A stretch of DNA of 58,567 nucleotides from an uncultured Elusimicrobium sp. (GTDB taxonomy: Bacteria; Elusimicrobiota; Elusimicrobia; Elusimicrobiales; Elusimicrobiaceae). The notes below the pieces were generated by a model that made no database searches, was not told the DNA's origin, and saw only the letters and a program-made list of their open reading frames with translations. Positions within the stretch are counted from its first letter, which is position 1; each line of letters begins with the position of its first letter. A program made the position numbers and the translations under genes. The stretch spans positions 1 through 58,567 of the forward strand of contig CALAFB010000115.1 in the NCBI GenBank assembly GCA_937891135.1, given 5' to 3'. Positions 17,880 through 26,693 of this stretch are shown piece by piece.

Positions 17880-19140
17880 AAATTTCCTGTAAAAATTTTT
17901 TAAAACGAATCGCATTTTTATTTAAATCATGATTTTGCCGGGCTAATTTTAACGCGTTTTTCACTTGTTTTTGCCGTTTGGGTTCATTGGACAAGGCCTG
18001 TCTTAACACACGGGGTAATTCTTGGGCAGTAGTAGCCACAAAAGCGGCCTGGTTAGCACTCAAATACTGAATAAACGCAAACGATTTTGGAGCATATACC
18101 AAAAAAGGAACCCCAGCAGACAAACAATCTGCAATTTTTGTAGAAAAAGCGTATTGTAAGTCTTTCATATAAAATGGATCGTTGTATTCAGTATGTAACA
18201 ACAAATCTGCATGTTGCATAATATGTACCACTTGCTGATAGGGCACAAATCCTTTTAATTCAATGGCGGAGCATGCCCGCATATCTTGTTCTGCTTGGGA
18301 AGCGGGCTTCCCATACACGCAAACTTTCCACCCTGGATTTATTTTTTGAATTTCTTGGGCAATTGCAATCAAATTTTTATGACGGTTCAGCCCTAAATTC
18401 CCCAAATAAACAATTTGTGGGGTTTTTGCTAATGGCTTTATCTGGGCTTTTTTGGGCAAAGCCGAGGCGGTCATTAAGGTGATACTAAGATGTTTAAAAG
18501 CCGTTTGATGTAATTCTTCTAATGCTTGGGTAATATAGATGGCTCCTGATGTGTATTGCATGGCGTGCTTAAAGGAACGTTTAAAAATAGCCCGGAACCA
18601 TGGATATAGCCATGCCGAACGAGTTCTTGTAAAATAACAGAAATCCTTAAAATAGTAACATTCGCTATTGTATATAACAAGCGGAAGGTGCCTTTTTTGG
18701 GCCAACGATACGGCCAAATCATACATAAAAGGGGCGTCTCCCGCTTGCAACAAAACCATATCGGGGGAAAACGCCTCTACCCATTTATCAAATTCAGCCC
18801 CGTGCCAACGGTTACTTTTCCATATTAAATTGCGCAGTAACATAGTCAACGCCGAGCGTTTAATTTTTGAAGAATTAGAAGAAACTTTAGGGGTAGTAGA
18901 TGACAGGGATTGATAACTATTTGTTGCCGGATAACCTGTTTTGAAAGAATGAAATGCTTGAGTATCGGAAACAATAAAATAATTGGTGCAGCGGGTTGTA
19001 TCCGGGTTTTCAGCGCGCAAAGCAAATTGAGCCAACCGCTCTTTGGGCCAATCAACAAAGAAATTACCCAACGTACGGCCATTGGCTTCGGTTGTTGAAA
19101 AAGAATTGTTAGCAATTACCAGTATTTTAGGATATTTCAT
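17857..19140 (-). CDS. GT-B (family 4-like) glycosyltransferase
   Basis: 427 aa from the ATG at 19140, which overlaps the upstream gene by four bases and begins the first beta strand (KYPKILVIANNSF). The C-terminal half has the donor-binding pattern IVYLGNLGLNRHKNL, VCVYGKPA and STKIADCLSAGVPFLVYAP, typical of GT4-like proteins, though the E-x7-E motif is incomplete. It is part of the continuous minus-strand polysaccharide operon. Confidence 0.82.
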   Translation of the reverse strand: MKYPKILVIANNSFSTTEANGRTLGNFFVDWPKERLAQFALRAENPDTTRCTNYFIVSDTQAFHSFKTGYPATNSYQSLSSTTPKVSSNSSKIKRSALTMLLRNLIWKSNRWHGAEFDKWVEAFSPDMVLLQAGDAPFMYDLAVSLAQKRHLPLVIYNSECYYFKDFCYFTRTRSAWLYPWFRAIFKRSFKHAMQYTSGAIYITQALEELHQTAFKHLSITLMTASALPKKAQIKPLAKTPQIVYLGNLGLNRHKNLIAIAQEIQKINPGWKVCVYGKPASQAEQDMRACSAIELKGFVPYQQVVHIMQHADLLLHTEYNDPFYMKDLQYAFSTKIADCLSAGVPFLVYAPKSFAFIQYLSANQAAFVATTAQELPRVLRQALSNEPKRQKQVKNALKLARQNHDLNKNAIRFKKFLQEIYENTTRQ

Positions 19141-19925
19141 GATAAACCGTGATGAACTCCTTGTAATATACTTTTTAAAGCATTCCAAATTCCTATTTCT
19201 TTTGTCTGATTATAATTTTTACACACGATTGCGATCCCTAATGGATATCCCCAAGCTCCAAACAAATAACGAAATGCGACACCTTTATTAAACCAATATA
19301 TTTTAGTATAGCCATCGAACCAAGTGGACTTTTTTCTGCGTTCCAATTCTCCGATGGTGTCTTTTATCTTCCAAACAGTTAAGTGATTTTTCAATGAATC
19401 TATTAAAAAAGCAGAATCTTCACCATGACTATATTGTGTGCCTGGGCCTAGTAAAGGATGAAAACAAATATTATGTTTCATAATACTTTTTCGTTTCAAC
19501 ACTAATCTTGCTGTCCCATAGGCTAATACGTTAAAGAAATGACATTTTTGTTCTTTTTGATCCACAGATAGAGTTTCATAAGAACGTTTCAAATTCCAAA
19601 TTAAAATATCCGCTTGGGGATATTGTTTAAATTTTTCTACAATACGTGTGGAATATCCATCGTCATACCGGACGTCATCATCAGCAATGACTAGAATATC
19701 CGCTGTCGATCTCATAAGAGCAGTATTGCGGCTGAGACTTACTCCTTTTTCTTTTAACGACATCCACAAAATTTTATGACCTTTATATTCAAAATTTTCT
19801 ATTTCATTTCGGTCACACTGATTGACAACGATTGCATCTGTTTGGATGTTCATTCTGTCCAAAATAGAATGATCCGTCTGATGCATACAACTCAGTAATA
19901 CTTGTATAGAAGGGGTTCTCGTCAT
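19137..19925 (-). CDS. Family 2 (GT-A) glycosyltransferase
   Basis: 262 aa. Weak N-terminal similarity to GT2, with DAIVVNQCD, SLSRNTALMRSTADILVIAD and the metal-binding ADDDVRYD near residue 80. This subgroup occurs in capsule and O-antigen loci. Its start codon lies within the decayed sugar-phosphate transferase region upstream and no strong ribosome binding site is visible, consistent with a deletion having brought it close to the start of the locus. Confidence 0.82.
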   Translation of the reverse strand: MTRTPSIQVLLSCMHQTDHSILDRMNIQTDAIVVNQCDRNEIENFEYKGHKILWMSLKEKGVSLSRNTALMRSTADILVIADDDVRYDDGYSTRIVEKFKQYPQADILIWNLKRSYETLSVDQKEQKCHFFNVLAYGTARLVLKRKSIMKHNICFHPLLGPGTQYSHGEDSAFLIDSLKNHLTVWKIKDTIGELERRKKSTWFDGYTKIYWFNKGVAFRYLFGAWGYPLGIAIVCKNYNQTKEIGIWNALKSILQGVHHGLS

Positions 19926-20283
19926 AGTGCATTTCTCATACTTTGCATCCGTAACCTACAAATTGCTTTATTATCGAAGATTATTTGTTTCATTTTTAGT
20001 ATATGTAATTAAAAGTTTTAAGTTGAGGCACGGATTTGTGTTTGAAGAAAATGGGGGCCCGCGTATTTATTACAATAGTTACGGAAATAATTAAGCATAC
20101 AGAAGTTAACCAAAGAAGTCCGACGAAAGATAAAAGTGCGCCTAGCCCGGGTTTTACATGAGTCGTATAGTACGAAGGGGAATAGCTAAGTTTTAAGAGT
20201 ATACAGCGAACTAGCTGGGCCCTGACAGGGTCTAGCATGGTATCAAGGTGTTGCGAAAAAAAATACGAATTGCGGGTATTCAT
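19926..20283 (-). pseudogene. Decayed initiating sugar-phosphate transferase (PglC/WcaJ family)
   Basis: A 95-aa open frame (20283-19996) has one membrane helix and the sequence GALLSFVGLLWLT, then INTRAPIFFKHKSV, which matches the conserved start of the bacterial sugar transferase domain (…SLIGLILLSP…KGPVFFKQ.RVG). The frame stops soon after. Further on, in a different frame, RLRMQSMRNAL near 19960-19930 resembles the family's KFRSMR motif. The rest of the catalytic domain is missing, so this is read as a broken relic of the enzyme that loads the first sugar on undecaprenyl phosphate. Confidence 0.55.
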
Positions 20284-20416
20284 CGTACTTCCTGTTTAAC
20301 AGACTGCTCTTACTATTTTAGCAAAAACCGGGATCCCTTTACAAATGGGGTGTGTACCCCCAATAGGGCAGTACTTTGGACCGTTCCCAACGTGCATAGA
20401 ATGTAGCATTGAGCGT

Positions 20417-21073
20417 TTAAAAATGTTTATTTATTTGTACTTGAAACGACATATAACTCAACCGGCGGTTACCGTCACCTTGAATGGCAGCCGGGGCATG
20501 GGCCGTTAATTTGGAAGTATCATAACGGAACGAATTATACCGTGTTTCCAGGCCAAGTGCCCAGCCACTATGGTGGCCGAGGTCAAACTCAAAGCCGGCT
20601 CCTATGAACCAACCCAAAGAAGTATCCGTGGCTTTTTGGTCAAAGTGAATGGCGTTTTTATGAATATGCATATTTTGTTGTGCCCGCGTAAGCCCAATCC
20701 CTACTGGCAAATACCAGCGGAAACTGCTAGACGGATTGGCCGTTAAACGGGCAGACAACATTGCATTAAATAATTTGGTTTTGTTGTCTACATCTTCGCT
20801 GGATTCAAATAATTCGCCCCCGTCAAAATCTCCGTAAGCAAGGTCCGCGCCCAGCCCGATATGGTCCGTTACGGAATAATAATAAAATAATCCGTATTCT
20901 GCTCCTAGGGAGCCCCAATTTACACGGTCATCACTAGTATAAGAAATGCCTGAATTTTCTAACTGGAACCCCAGCCCCAGCCGTCCGCCTGCCATGTGCT
21001 GCCCTTGTGTCAGTTGTGCAAAAGACGGTACAGCCAACATGAACATCATCACACATAAAATAAGTTTGTGCAT
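20417..21073 (-). CDS. Outer-membrane beta-barrel protein, OmpX/opacity-like
   Basis: 218 aa from the ATG at 21073, preceded by AAGGAGG. Signal peptide (about 20 residues, cleavage after PSFA). The mature part alternates short amphipathic strands (LGAEYGLFYYYSVTDHIGLG, GWFIGAGFEFDLGHH) and ends in an aromatic residue (QVQINKHF), as for an eight-stranded outer-membrane barrel. It lies 13 bases after the HAD lipoprotein gene on the same strand. Precise role unknown. Confidence 0.8.
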   Translation of the reverse strand: MHKLILCVMMFMLAVPSFAQLTQGQHMAGGRLGLGFQLENSGISYTSDDRVNWGSLGAEYGLFYYYSVTDHIGLGADLAYGDFDGGELFESSEDVDNKTKLFNAMLSARLTANPSSSFRWYLPVGIGLTRAQQNMHIHKNAIHFDQKATDTSLGWFIGAGFEFDLGHHSGWALGLETRYNSFRYDTSKLTAHAPAAIQGDGNRRLSYMSFQVQINKHF

Positions 21074-21086
21074 ACATCCTCCTTGA

Positions 21087-22118
21087 TTACCGGCGTGTAA
21101 TAGAATCTCCGTAAATGGTTTTCCAATCATCGTGCATAGAAATACAAATCCAACCGTATTTTTCACAATCTTCGTGCATTTTTTCAGCTTTTTTCAGGTT
21201 GCCGTATTCTCGCTCCAAATCATCGCACATAAGCATAAAACCCAAGGCTTTATAAGGATTATTGTAAATCGTGTAATTGACCATACTGGCATCACTAAAG
21301 GTATTGCCAAATGCTAGCACCGGTTGTATGCCGATTTCTTGTGCAATCAAGGTTACTTTATTCATTTGCAAGTTTTTGACAAGGTTTTTACCGCCCAGTA
21401 CCAATTCATCTTCTTGTTTAAACAAGTAGGAAAGGCCGTCTTTTTCGCCTTGGCCGCTGGCGATAATTGTACTGTCAGAACCGAGGATTTGGCGGTTCGG
21501 AATATAGGGCATATTGGCTTCAACCAACGGGCGCACCGTTAAGCGGTCAGTTCCGCTGCAAATATAGACCGTAAATTTGTTTTTAACGAGGTATTCTACC
21601 ACTTCCAACATCGGTTTATAAAAAATAGCCCCACGTTTCATTCCTATAAAGCCGGGTTGGTCCTCTTGCATAAAGGAACGGACAAAATCATAAAATTCTT
21701 GTATCGTCATTCCTTGATAAGCCTCTGAAACCATTTTTTCGCGGTGGGCGTTTAAGGGGGGGAAAATACCTTTTTCACGGGAATTTTTGGCAGCCGTCCG
21801 CTGTTCTTCAGTCGGAGTGTAACGGGGATCATCTAATACGCGGTGCTCAAACAAGGCCCAGTCAAAATAGGTGGGGTCTGTTTCAAGGATGAGTGTGCCA
21901 TCCAAATCAAACACGGCCACACGATTTTCCACAGGGATAAAATCCGGGGAAGCCGGATTGGTAACCGTTTCTACATAGTTGATAAGGGCCTGTTTGGCTG
22001 GAGCTGTATGGGTCCACAGGGACATAGGATCCTTTTTAATAGGTGTGCACCCGGTGCTGAGCAGGCTTTCTAGAACCAGGCAAGCGACAATAGCAAACAA
22101 GTGTTTGGTTTGTTTCAT
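21087..22118 (-). CDS. HAD-superfamily phosphatase lipoprotein
   Basis: 343 aa. Signal peptide with lipobox STGC, so it is predicted to be a lipid-anchored periplasmic enzyme. HAD motif I VFDLDGTLILETD near residue 68, motif II in ICSGTDRLT, and motif IV in AFGNTFSDASM. The large insert between motifs I and II is an alpha-helical cap of the phosphoserine-phosphatase type. It likely removes phosphate from a small periplasmic molecule; substrate unknown. Divergent from the VanX-like gene. Confidence 0.85.
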   Translation of the reverse strand: MKQTKHLFAIVACLVLESLLSTGCTPIKKDPMSLWTHTAPAKQALINYVETVTNPASPDFIPVENRVAVFDLDGTLILETDPTYFDWALFEHRVLDDPRYTPTEEQRTAAKNSREKGIFPPLNAHREKMVSEAYQGMTIQEFYDFVRSFMQEDQPGFIGMKRGAIFYKPMLEVVEYLVKNKFTVYICSGTDRLTVRPLVEANMPYIPNRQILGSDSTIIASGQGEKDGLSYLFKQEDELVLGGKNLVKNLQMNKVTLIAQEIGIQPVLAFGNTFSDASMVNYTIYNNPYKALGFMLMCDDLEREYGNLKKAEKMHEDCEKYGWICISMHDDWKTIYGDSITRR

Positions 22119-22215
22119 AGGAACTCCCTAGCAAAATATACAAAGATTGTATCATTTTACTTGAAGTAAATTAAAAATTTGTATATAGTAGAGTATATTT
22201 ATTAAGGAGGATATA

Positions 22216-22890
22216 ATGAAACAACTTATTATAATGGTGTTACTTAGCGGTTGTGTTGTACCGGTATGGGCAGATACCATCTCTACTGATAAAACCGATT
22301 TTGCCCCCATTAGTACTGCGATTGATGATGCGGCGTATGATATCCGTTATTATTCTTCCAATAATTTTACAGGAAACAAGATCAACGGTTACAAAGCCCC
22401 GCGTGCTTACTTAACTAAAGAAGCCTTAGCTGCCTTGGCTCAAGCCGCGGCGGATTTAAGAGCCCAAGGCTACCGCCTGCTTATTTGGGATGCGTATAGA
22501 CCGCAAAAAGCTGTGGACAATTTTGTAACTTGGATTAACGACCCGAACGACCCCGGAGACAAAACCTTTTATCCTACGTTAGAAAAGTCCAATTTATTAG
22601 CAGGAAACTATATTATGGCAAAATCCGGCCATAGCCGCGGGAGTACTGTGGATTTAACCATTATTAAAAAAGATGGCGGTTTTGTAGATATGGGCGGAAC
22701 ATTTGATTTGTTCTCGGAAATTTCCCACCCCGATTACAAAAAAATTACTAAAAAACAAAAACAAAATCGGAAAATTTTACGGGATGCTATGTTAAAAGCG
22801 GGGTTTAAGCCGCTTGAATCTGAATGGTGGCACTTTACACTCAAAAACGAACCGTATCCGGATACTTACTTCAACTTTGATGTAGAATAA
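22216..22890 (+). CDS. VanX/DdpX-type D-alanyl-D-alanine dipeptidase (M15D)
   Basis: 224 aa with signal peptide, so periplasmic. Zinc ligands and catalytic residues are visible: SGHSRGSTVDLTI (SxHxxGxxxD) and ESEWWHFTL (ExxWH). DdpX-type enzymes hydrolyse D-Ala-D-Ala, either to recycle cell-wall dipeptide as a nutrient or, in VanX, to block vancomycin targets. No vanH/vanA neighbours exist here, so a cell-wall turnover role is favoured. Clear AAGGAGG at the start; a strong inverted repeat follows the stop codon. Confidence 0.9.
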   Translation: MKQLIIMVLLSGCVVPVWADTISTDKTDFAPISTAIDDAAYDIRYYSSNNFTGNKINGYKAPRAYLTKEALAALAQAAADLRAQGYRLLIWDAYRPQKAVDNFVTWINDPNDPGDKTFYPTLEKSNLLAGNYIMAKSGHSRGSTVDLTIIKKDGGFVDMGGTFDLFSEISHPDYKKITKKQKQNRKILRDAMLKAGFKPLESEWWHFTLKNEPYPDTYFNFDVE

Positions 22891-22906
22891 TTGGGTTAAG
22901 CGTGGA

Positions 22907-22936
22907 TACGGCCCCGTAAATAAATACGGGGCCGTA
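22907..22936 (+). terminator. Perfect 12-bp inverted repeat after the dipeptidase gene
   Basis: TACGGCCCCGTA (22907-22918), a six-base loop and TACGGGGCCGTA (22925-22936) form a perfect stem 17 bases after the stop codon. The T run is short, so termination is likely but not certain. Confidence 0.65.
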
Positions 22937-23139
22937 CTTTGGTAAGGGATGTCCTTATTATATGGGTAGGTTTGTTGCAAAAAATATGCTGGTTTATTGG
23001 TATGGCAATTACCTAAATAGTGATATGATGTGGAGAACTGTACGTCAAAGATAAGGTTGTAAAAGTAGCCGGAAGCGTTCAAAACCCCCTAAAGATAGCA
23101 CTTAAAAAGTTGTATGTCAAGTGGCATTTAAAAAAATAC
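22937..23139. other. Intergenic leader region before the major outer-membrane protein gene
   Basis: About 200 bases without a credible gene; together with the promoter and leader, the gap from 22891 to 23208 is 318 bases. Apart from the inverted repeat at its left end and the promoter at its right, no structure was recognised. Confidence 0.4.
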
Positions 23140-23169
23140 TTGCAGGGTTGTACGCAAATTAGTTTTAAT
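23140..23169 (+). promoter_or_regulatory. Promoter of the major outer-membrane protein gene
   Basis: TTGCAG (23140-23145) and TTTAAT (23164-23169) are 18 bases apart, about 40 bases upstream of the start codon and followed by the strong site AGGAGGAG. Confidence 0.4.
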
Positions 23170-23208
23170 AAATTTGTAGGAAGTATAAAATTAACAGGAG
23201 GAGTATTC

Positions 23209-24441
23209 ATGAAGAAATTATTAGGCGTGTTGCTCGTAGCCGTGATGTCTTGGCCTACGCAAGCAGCAGTTCTAAAAAATGTAGAAGTAACCGGCGAAAT
23301 TCAAACCATCGCCTCGGATGTACATCACAACAACCTAATGGGGGTTTATAGCCGCGGTGCCAATGGTCGTGTGTTGGCTGGTCTTTCTGCTGATTTAGTG
23401 GAAGACGTAACCGCCAACTTGTTGTTCCAATATGCGCATGCTTGGGCGGACAACGATAGCAACGAAGGTAAATCCGTTCAAGATTATTGGGACAATGTAA
23501 AATTAGTCAATGCCAATGTGGTATTGCACAATTTGTTCTGCGCGCTTGATTTAACCGTTGGTCGTCAATTCTACGGTGATGAAGACAGCGCCGTGATGTA
23601 TATCGGCCCGAACCATTACAACGCCGAAGCTGCGGGTTATGTGGACTCTATTGATGCCGCTAAATTAACCTATGCAGATGACGTAAAAGCGTTGACTTTA
23701 ATTGCCGGTACGGTAAATGACTACACGGCTTGGAGTTCTGATGCCCCGATATGGAGTGATGAAAAATATGATATGTTCGGTGGTGATTTCAGACTGAACC
23801 TCGCCGACGGTTTTACCGCTCAAGTGTATGGGTATGACTTTACGGCCAACGGTGATGATGTGGCCGCCGGAACCGATAAACACTCCGGTTTCTACGGTGC
23901 CAAAGTAGGCATGAACGCAGAAGCGGTTCGCGCAGCTGTGGAATATGCCCGTAACTTTGGGGGTCATCGCTTAATCAAAGAACACAAAGATACCGGCTAC
24001 ATGGTAAAAGCTGACTTAGCTGCCGATATTGAAGCGATAACTGCCCGCGGTGCTTTTGTGTATGCCAAACAAGGCTTTGAAGCCGAAGGCAATTATACGC
24101 CCGGCTTGTTAGTCGGCCACTTGTATCCTGCGTATGGTCGCGAGATTTGGGAATACAGCAACGAAGGGTTACGCTTATTCAACCTCGGTTTTGATATGAA
24201 AGCCGCGGAAAAATGGGTGTTCTCTTTGGATGGCTATACTTTCCAAGCCCGCACCGGTCATGCTACCACGTATGAAGCTGACTTAACCGCCAAATACAAC
24301 CACAACGAATATGTGCAATTGTTTGCCGGCGTAGGTTATGCTAAATACACCAAAAATGAAAAATACGGTGCTCAAAGCCGTGATGCCATGGAGGCCAGCG
24401 ATAACGTCAAAGGCCAAATCGGCATGTTAATCAAATTCTAA
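23209..24441 (+). CDS. Major outer-membrane porin-like protein
   Basis: 410 aa from the ATG at 23209, chosen for its AGGAGGAG site and signal peptide (MKKLLGVLLVAVMSWPTQAA). The mature part is Ala/Gly/Tyr-rich with regular alternating strands (LSADLVEDVTANLLFQYAHA, FTAQVYGYDFTANGDD) and ends in Phe (GQIGMLIKF), as expected for a 14-18-stranded barrel. Codon use is more G+C-rich and regular than neighbours, consistent with a highly expressed surface protein of the kind dominant in Elusimicrobium. Specific transport activity unknown. Confidence 0.8.
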   Translation: MKKLLGVLLVAVMSWPTQAAVLKNVEVTGEIQTIASDVHHNNLMGVYSRGANGRVLAGLSADLVEDVTANLLFQYAHAWADNDSNEGKSVQDYWDNVKLVNANVVLHNLFCALDLTVGRQFYGDEDSAVMYIGPNHYNAEAAGYVDSIDAAKLTYADDVKALTLIAGTVNDYTAWSSDAPIWSDEKYDMFGGDFRLNLADGFTAQVYGYDFTANGDDVAAGTDKHSGFYGAKVGMNAEAVRAAVEYARNFGGHRLIKEHKDTGYMVKADLAADIEAITARGAFVYAKQGFEAEGNYTPGLLVGHLYPAYGREIWEYSNEGLRLFNLGFDMKAAEKWVFSLDGYTFQARTGHATTYEADLTAKYNHNEYVQLFAGVGYAKYTKNEKYGAQSRDAMEASDNVKGQIGMLIKF

Positions 24442-24463
24442 GTAACTTAGAAAAATGAATACG

Positions 24464-24488
24464 CCCCCCGCCTTGTGCGGGGGGTTTT
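24464..24488 (+). terminator. Intrinsic terminator of the porin gene
   Basis: CCCCCCGC (24464-24471), a five-base loop and GCGGGGGG (24477-24484), followed by TTTT, twenty-three bases after the stop codon. Confidence 0.9.
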
Positions 24489-24496
24489 CAATTACA

Positions 24497-24558
24497 AAAA
24501 GTGAAACAACTTTTGGGTTTCACTTTTGTGCGTAAATCGCAACGTCGCGGTGTCGTTA
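24497..24558. repeat. Hairpin-bearing direct repeat, copy 1
   Basis: AAAAGTGAAAC (24497-24507) pairs with GTTTCACTTTT (24517-24527) over a nine-base loop and is followed by a 31-base tail with the sequence GTGCGTAAATCG…GGTGTCGTTA. The same unit recurs at 24729-24790, with a compensatory pair change in the stem. Confidence 0.8.
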
Positions 24559-24627
24559 GCAAGTGCCGTGCAGACGAGCACCGGATTTGCCAAAGAGAAG
24601 ATGATTTTTCAGATTTGAGGCAGATTT

Positions 24628-24686
24628 GCACCGTTAAGTTGCCCGCATGGGCGTACCTGGATGGTACGTCAAGGGCAAGTCGGTGC
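24628..24686. other. Nested inverted repeat between the two hairpin repeats
   Basis: Three nested pairings are seen: GCACCG (24628-24633) with CGGTGC (24681-24686), TTGCCC (24639-24644) with GGGCAA (24673-24678), and GTACC (24653-24657) with GGTAC (24663-24667). With the flanking repeats, about 290 bases here are strongly structured. Could be a small RNA or REP-like element; neither is proved. Confidence 0.55.
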
Positions 24687-24728
24687 AAAGGTGCCCAAAG
24701 GTGGAAAATTGTATCGCCGGAAAGCAAC

Positions 24729-24790
24729 AAAAGTAAAACAACTTTTGTGTTTTACTTTTGTGCGTAAATCGTAGCGTCGCGGTGTCGTTA
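24729..24790. repeat. Hairpin-bearing direct repeat, copy 2
   Basis: CAAAAGTAAAAC (24728-24739) pairs with GTTTTACTTTTG (24749-24760), same loop length and same 31-base tail (two differences) as copy 1. The tail ends exactly at the stop codon of the TPR gene on the other strand, so the hairpin also lies just downstream of that gene. Confidence 0.8.
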
Positions 24791-25954
24791 TTATTTATAA
24801 AACAACGAGCGAAATTCAGCCGTCTTGTTAATGCTTTTAAACAACCACCCTTTTTGGGCGTCATCGTACAGAGAATCCGTATTTTTGAAATTATGTTGCA
24901 GGGCTTTGCGTAAATTTTCGTACATTTTTTTGCGGTCTTTTTTGGCGGTCCAATACACGCCGGCCAGGTTGATGTACGGTGTGGGGGCGTTTGCATCCAG
25001 TTTAATGGCGGTTTCAAAATCTTCTTTCGCCCCGGTAAAATCCTTTAGCCGCGCTTTTATATAACCCCGGTTGTTATAGGCTATGGCCCATTTGGGGTCT
25101 AACGTAACGGCTTTGTCGTAATCTGCAAGTGCATTTTTAAACTGCTGCATTTCTTCGTAGACTAAACCGCGGCGGTTAAACCAGTAGGCTTCGGGTTCTA
25201 ATTCTAAACTATACGTAAAGTCTTCCAAGGCTGCCTCAAAATCGCCCAGTTCTTTATAGGCGTTGCCGCGCATGCGGTAGTATTGCGGGTCCTTGGGGGC
25301 GCGGTTGACGGCTTTGCTATAAGCCGCCAAGGCCTCATCTAACTTGGACGCATTTTGCAGCAGCCGCCCTTTCCAACTGTAAAACGAGGCCGAATCTTCC
25401 CCACGTTTTTGTAGCGCAGTCAAAAGGATTTGCGCATCATCAAAACGGTACGATGCCAACGCGACCGGTACCATTTCCCGCAAAAGCGGGGACGACAATG
25501 TTTTCCAATTTTGGGTATAGGTTTTATAATCGTCCAATGCCGGACCAAACTTACCGAGTGAGTTATATACGCGCGCGCGTTCCAAATAAAAATCCGAATA
25601 TGTAGGTTTTAACGAAATGGCTTTGGAGAAATCTGTCAACGCGAACGCCGGTTCATTCATACGCGTATAGGCCAGTCCGCGGGCATAATAGCGGAACGGA
25701 TCTTTCGGGCGCAGGGAAACCACGCGGTTATAATCTTTAATGGCTTGTGGATATTTATGTTGGGCCATATAGGCATCGGCCCGTCGGTGGTAAGCCCCTA
25801 CATGACGGGGAGATTTGGCCACTACGCGCGAGAGTAGTTTAATTTGTTTAGCCGGATCGGCTTCCTGTTTAGCATTGTTAAACAGTTCTGCCGTCGTTTG
25901 CGCTCCGGCGGAAATTGCCCAACTCATACAAAAAAGTAATAAAAAGTACCGCAT
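24791..25954 (-). CDS. Secreted tetratricopeptide-repeat protein
   Basis: 387 aa with a signal peptide (MRYFLLLFCMSWAISAGA). At least eight TPR units are visible, e.g. GAYHRRADAYMAQHKYPQAI, then PFRYYARGLAYTRMNEPAFA and PQYYRMRGNAYKELGDFEAA, giving a superhelical binding surface for proteins or peptides. No enzymatic domain is seen. It is the last gene of a minus-strand run from smpB through a GT9 gene and two small genes, with a five-base gap to the upstream gene. Confidence 0.88.
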   Translation of the reverse strand: MRYFLLLFCMSWAISAGAQTTAELFNNAKQEADPAKQIKLLSRVVAKSPRHVGAYHRRADAYMAQHKYPQAIKDYNRVVSLRPKDPFRYYARGLAYTRMNEPAFALTDFSKAISLKPTYSDFYLERARVYNSLGKFGPALDDYKTYTQNWKTLSSPLLREMVPVALASYRFDDAQILLTALQKRGEDSASFYSWKGRLLQNASKLDEALAAYSKAVNRAPKDPQYYRMRGNAYKELGDFEAALEDFTYSLELEPEAYWFNRRGLVYEEMQQFKNALADYDKAVTLDPKWAIAYNNRGYIKARLKDFTGAKEDFETAIKLDANAPTPYINLAGVYWTAKKDRKKMYENLRKALQHNFKNTDSLYDDAQKGWLFKSINKTAEFRSLFYK

Positions 25955-25958
25955 ACCT

Positions 25959-26693
25959 TTATTTAACTATATATTGGAGTAAAATTACAAAATAAATATT
26001 AATACCAAAGAGCGCAACTCCTGCCGTATAACAAACAGCCAATAACAAGGCGGTAAAAAACCGTAAGTTTAAAAATATGGCTCCGGCCAGAGTGGCTTTC
26101 CCGGCAAAAAGTTTACCCAGTTGTATCGTTCGGCCGGACCATTTGCTGACTTTAGAAAATAACACCGCACGTACTGCCATAGCCGTTACCCCGGCTAGCA
26201 GCAGGGCCACAGCCCGCGTGAGTCCGGTTTGGGCTGGATGAAAACTACCGAATGTTTCCCGGATGCCGGCGCGTAAAATGGTTTTGGCTTGCGGTTTTGA
26301 AATTCCTACTGGTAGTTGAGCTGTTTTTTCAGCAGCGTAGGTTTGTACGCGGTCTAAGACGGCATCAATAAATTCACTCCAATGTACACATGCTAATCGT
26401 ACGGCCAGTAGTCCAGTTGTTAAAAACGTATACACAAATGCGACGAGGGCGTATAATAAGAGGACAAGTAACATACCTACCCATTTCCATCCAGAAGTCC
26501 ATCCGGAAAATAACGTATAGGAGGTAATATAGGCAGTTAATAAAAATAATCCCATTCCCGCTGCGAAATGCGGCAGCAGCCATTTGCGTAAAGAAACTGC
26601 CAAATTGCTTAGTGCTTTTTGAAAGGCAGTCCGCAGCGGGCCTGATGTGCCTGGCTCACGGGAGAGTGGGATAGAATCCGGCCAATTAGTCAT
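25959..26693 (-). CDS. Membrane protein of unknown function
   Basis: 244 aa from the ATG at 26693; this start overlaps the upstream Cys-rich gene by eight bases. About five to six membrane helices, in two groups separated by a central cytoplasmic amphipathic stretch with many basic and Gln residues (VHWSEFIDAVLDRVQTYAAE). No family was recognised. The tight arrangement with the metal-ligand-like small protein upstream suggests they act together. Confidence 0.75.
   Translation of the reverse strand: MTNWPDSIPLSREPGTSGPLRTAFQKALSNLAVSLRKWLLPHFAAGMGLFLLTAYITSYTLFSGWTSGWKWVGMLLVLLLYALVAFVYTFLTTGLLAVRLACVHWSEFIDAVLDRVQTYAAEKTAQLPVGISKPQAKTILRAGIRETFGSFHPAQTGLTRAVALLLAGVTAMAVRAVLFSKVSKWSGRTIQLGKLFAGKATLAGAIFLNLRFFTALLLAVCYTAGVALFGINIYFVILLQYIVK

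Noticed and set aside
22216..22890. VanX-like gene as vancomycin resistance
   Set aside because: No vanH, vanA/B or vanRS neighbours; DdpX-type cell-wall turnover is the more likely role.
24501..24767. An 88-codon plus-strand frame between the porin and TPR genes
   Set aside because: It runs through the hairpin repeats, has no Shine-Dalgarno, and has an amino-acid composition unlike a real protein.
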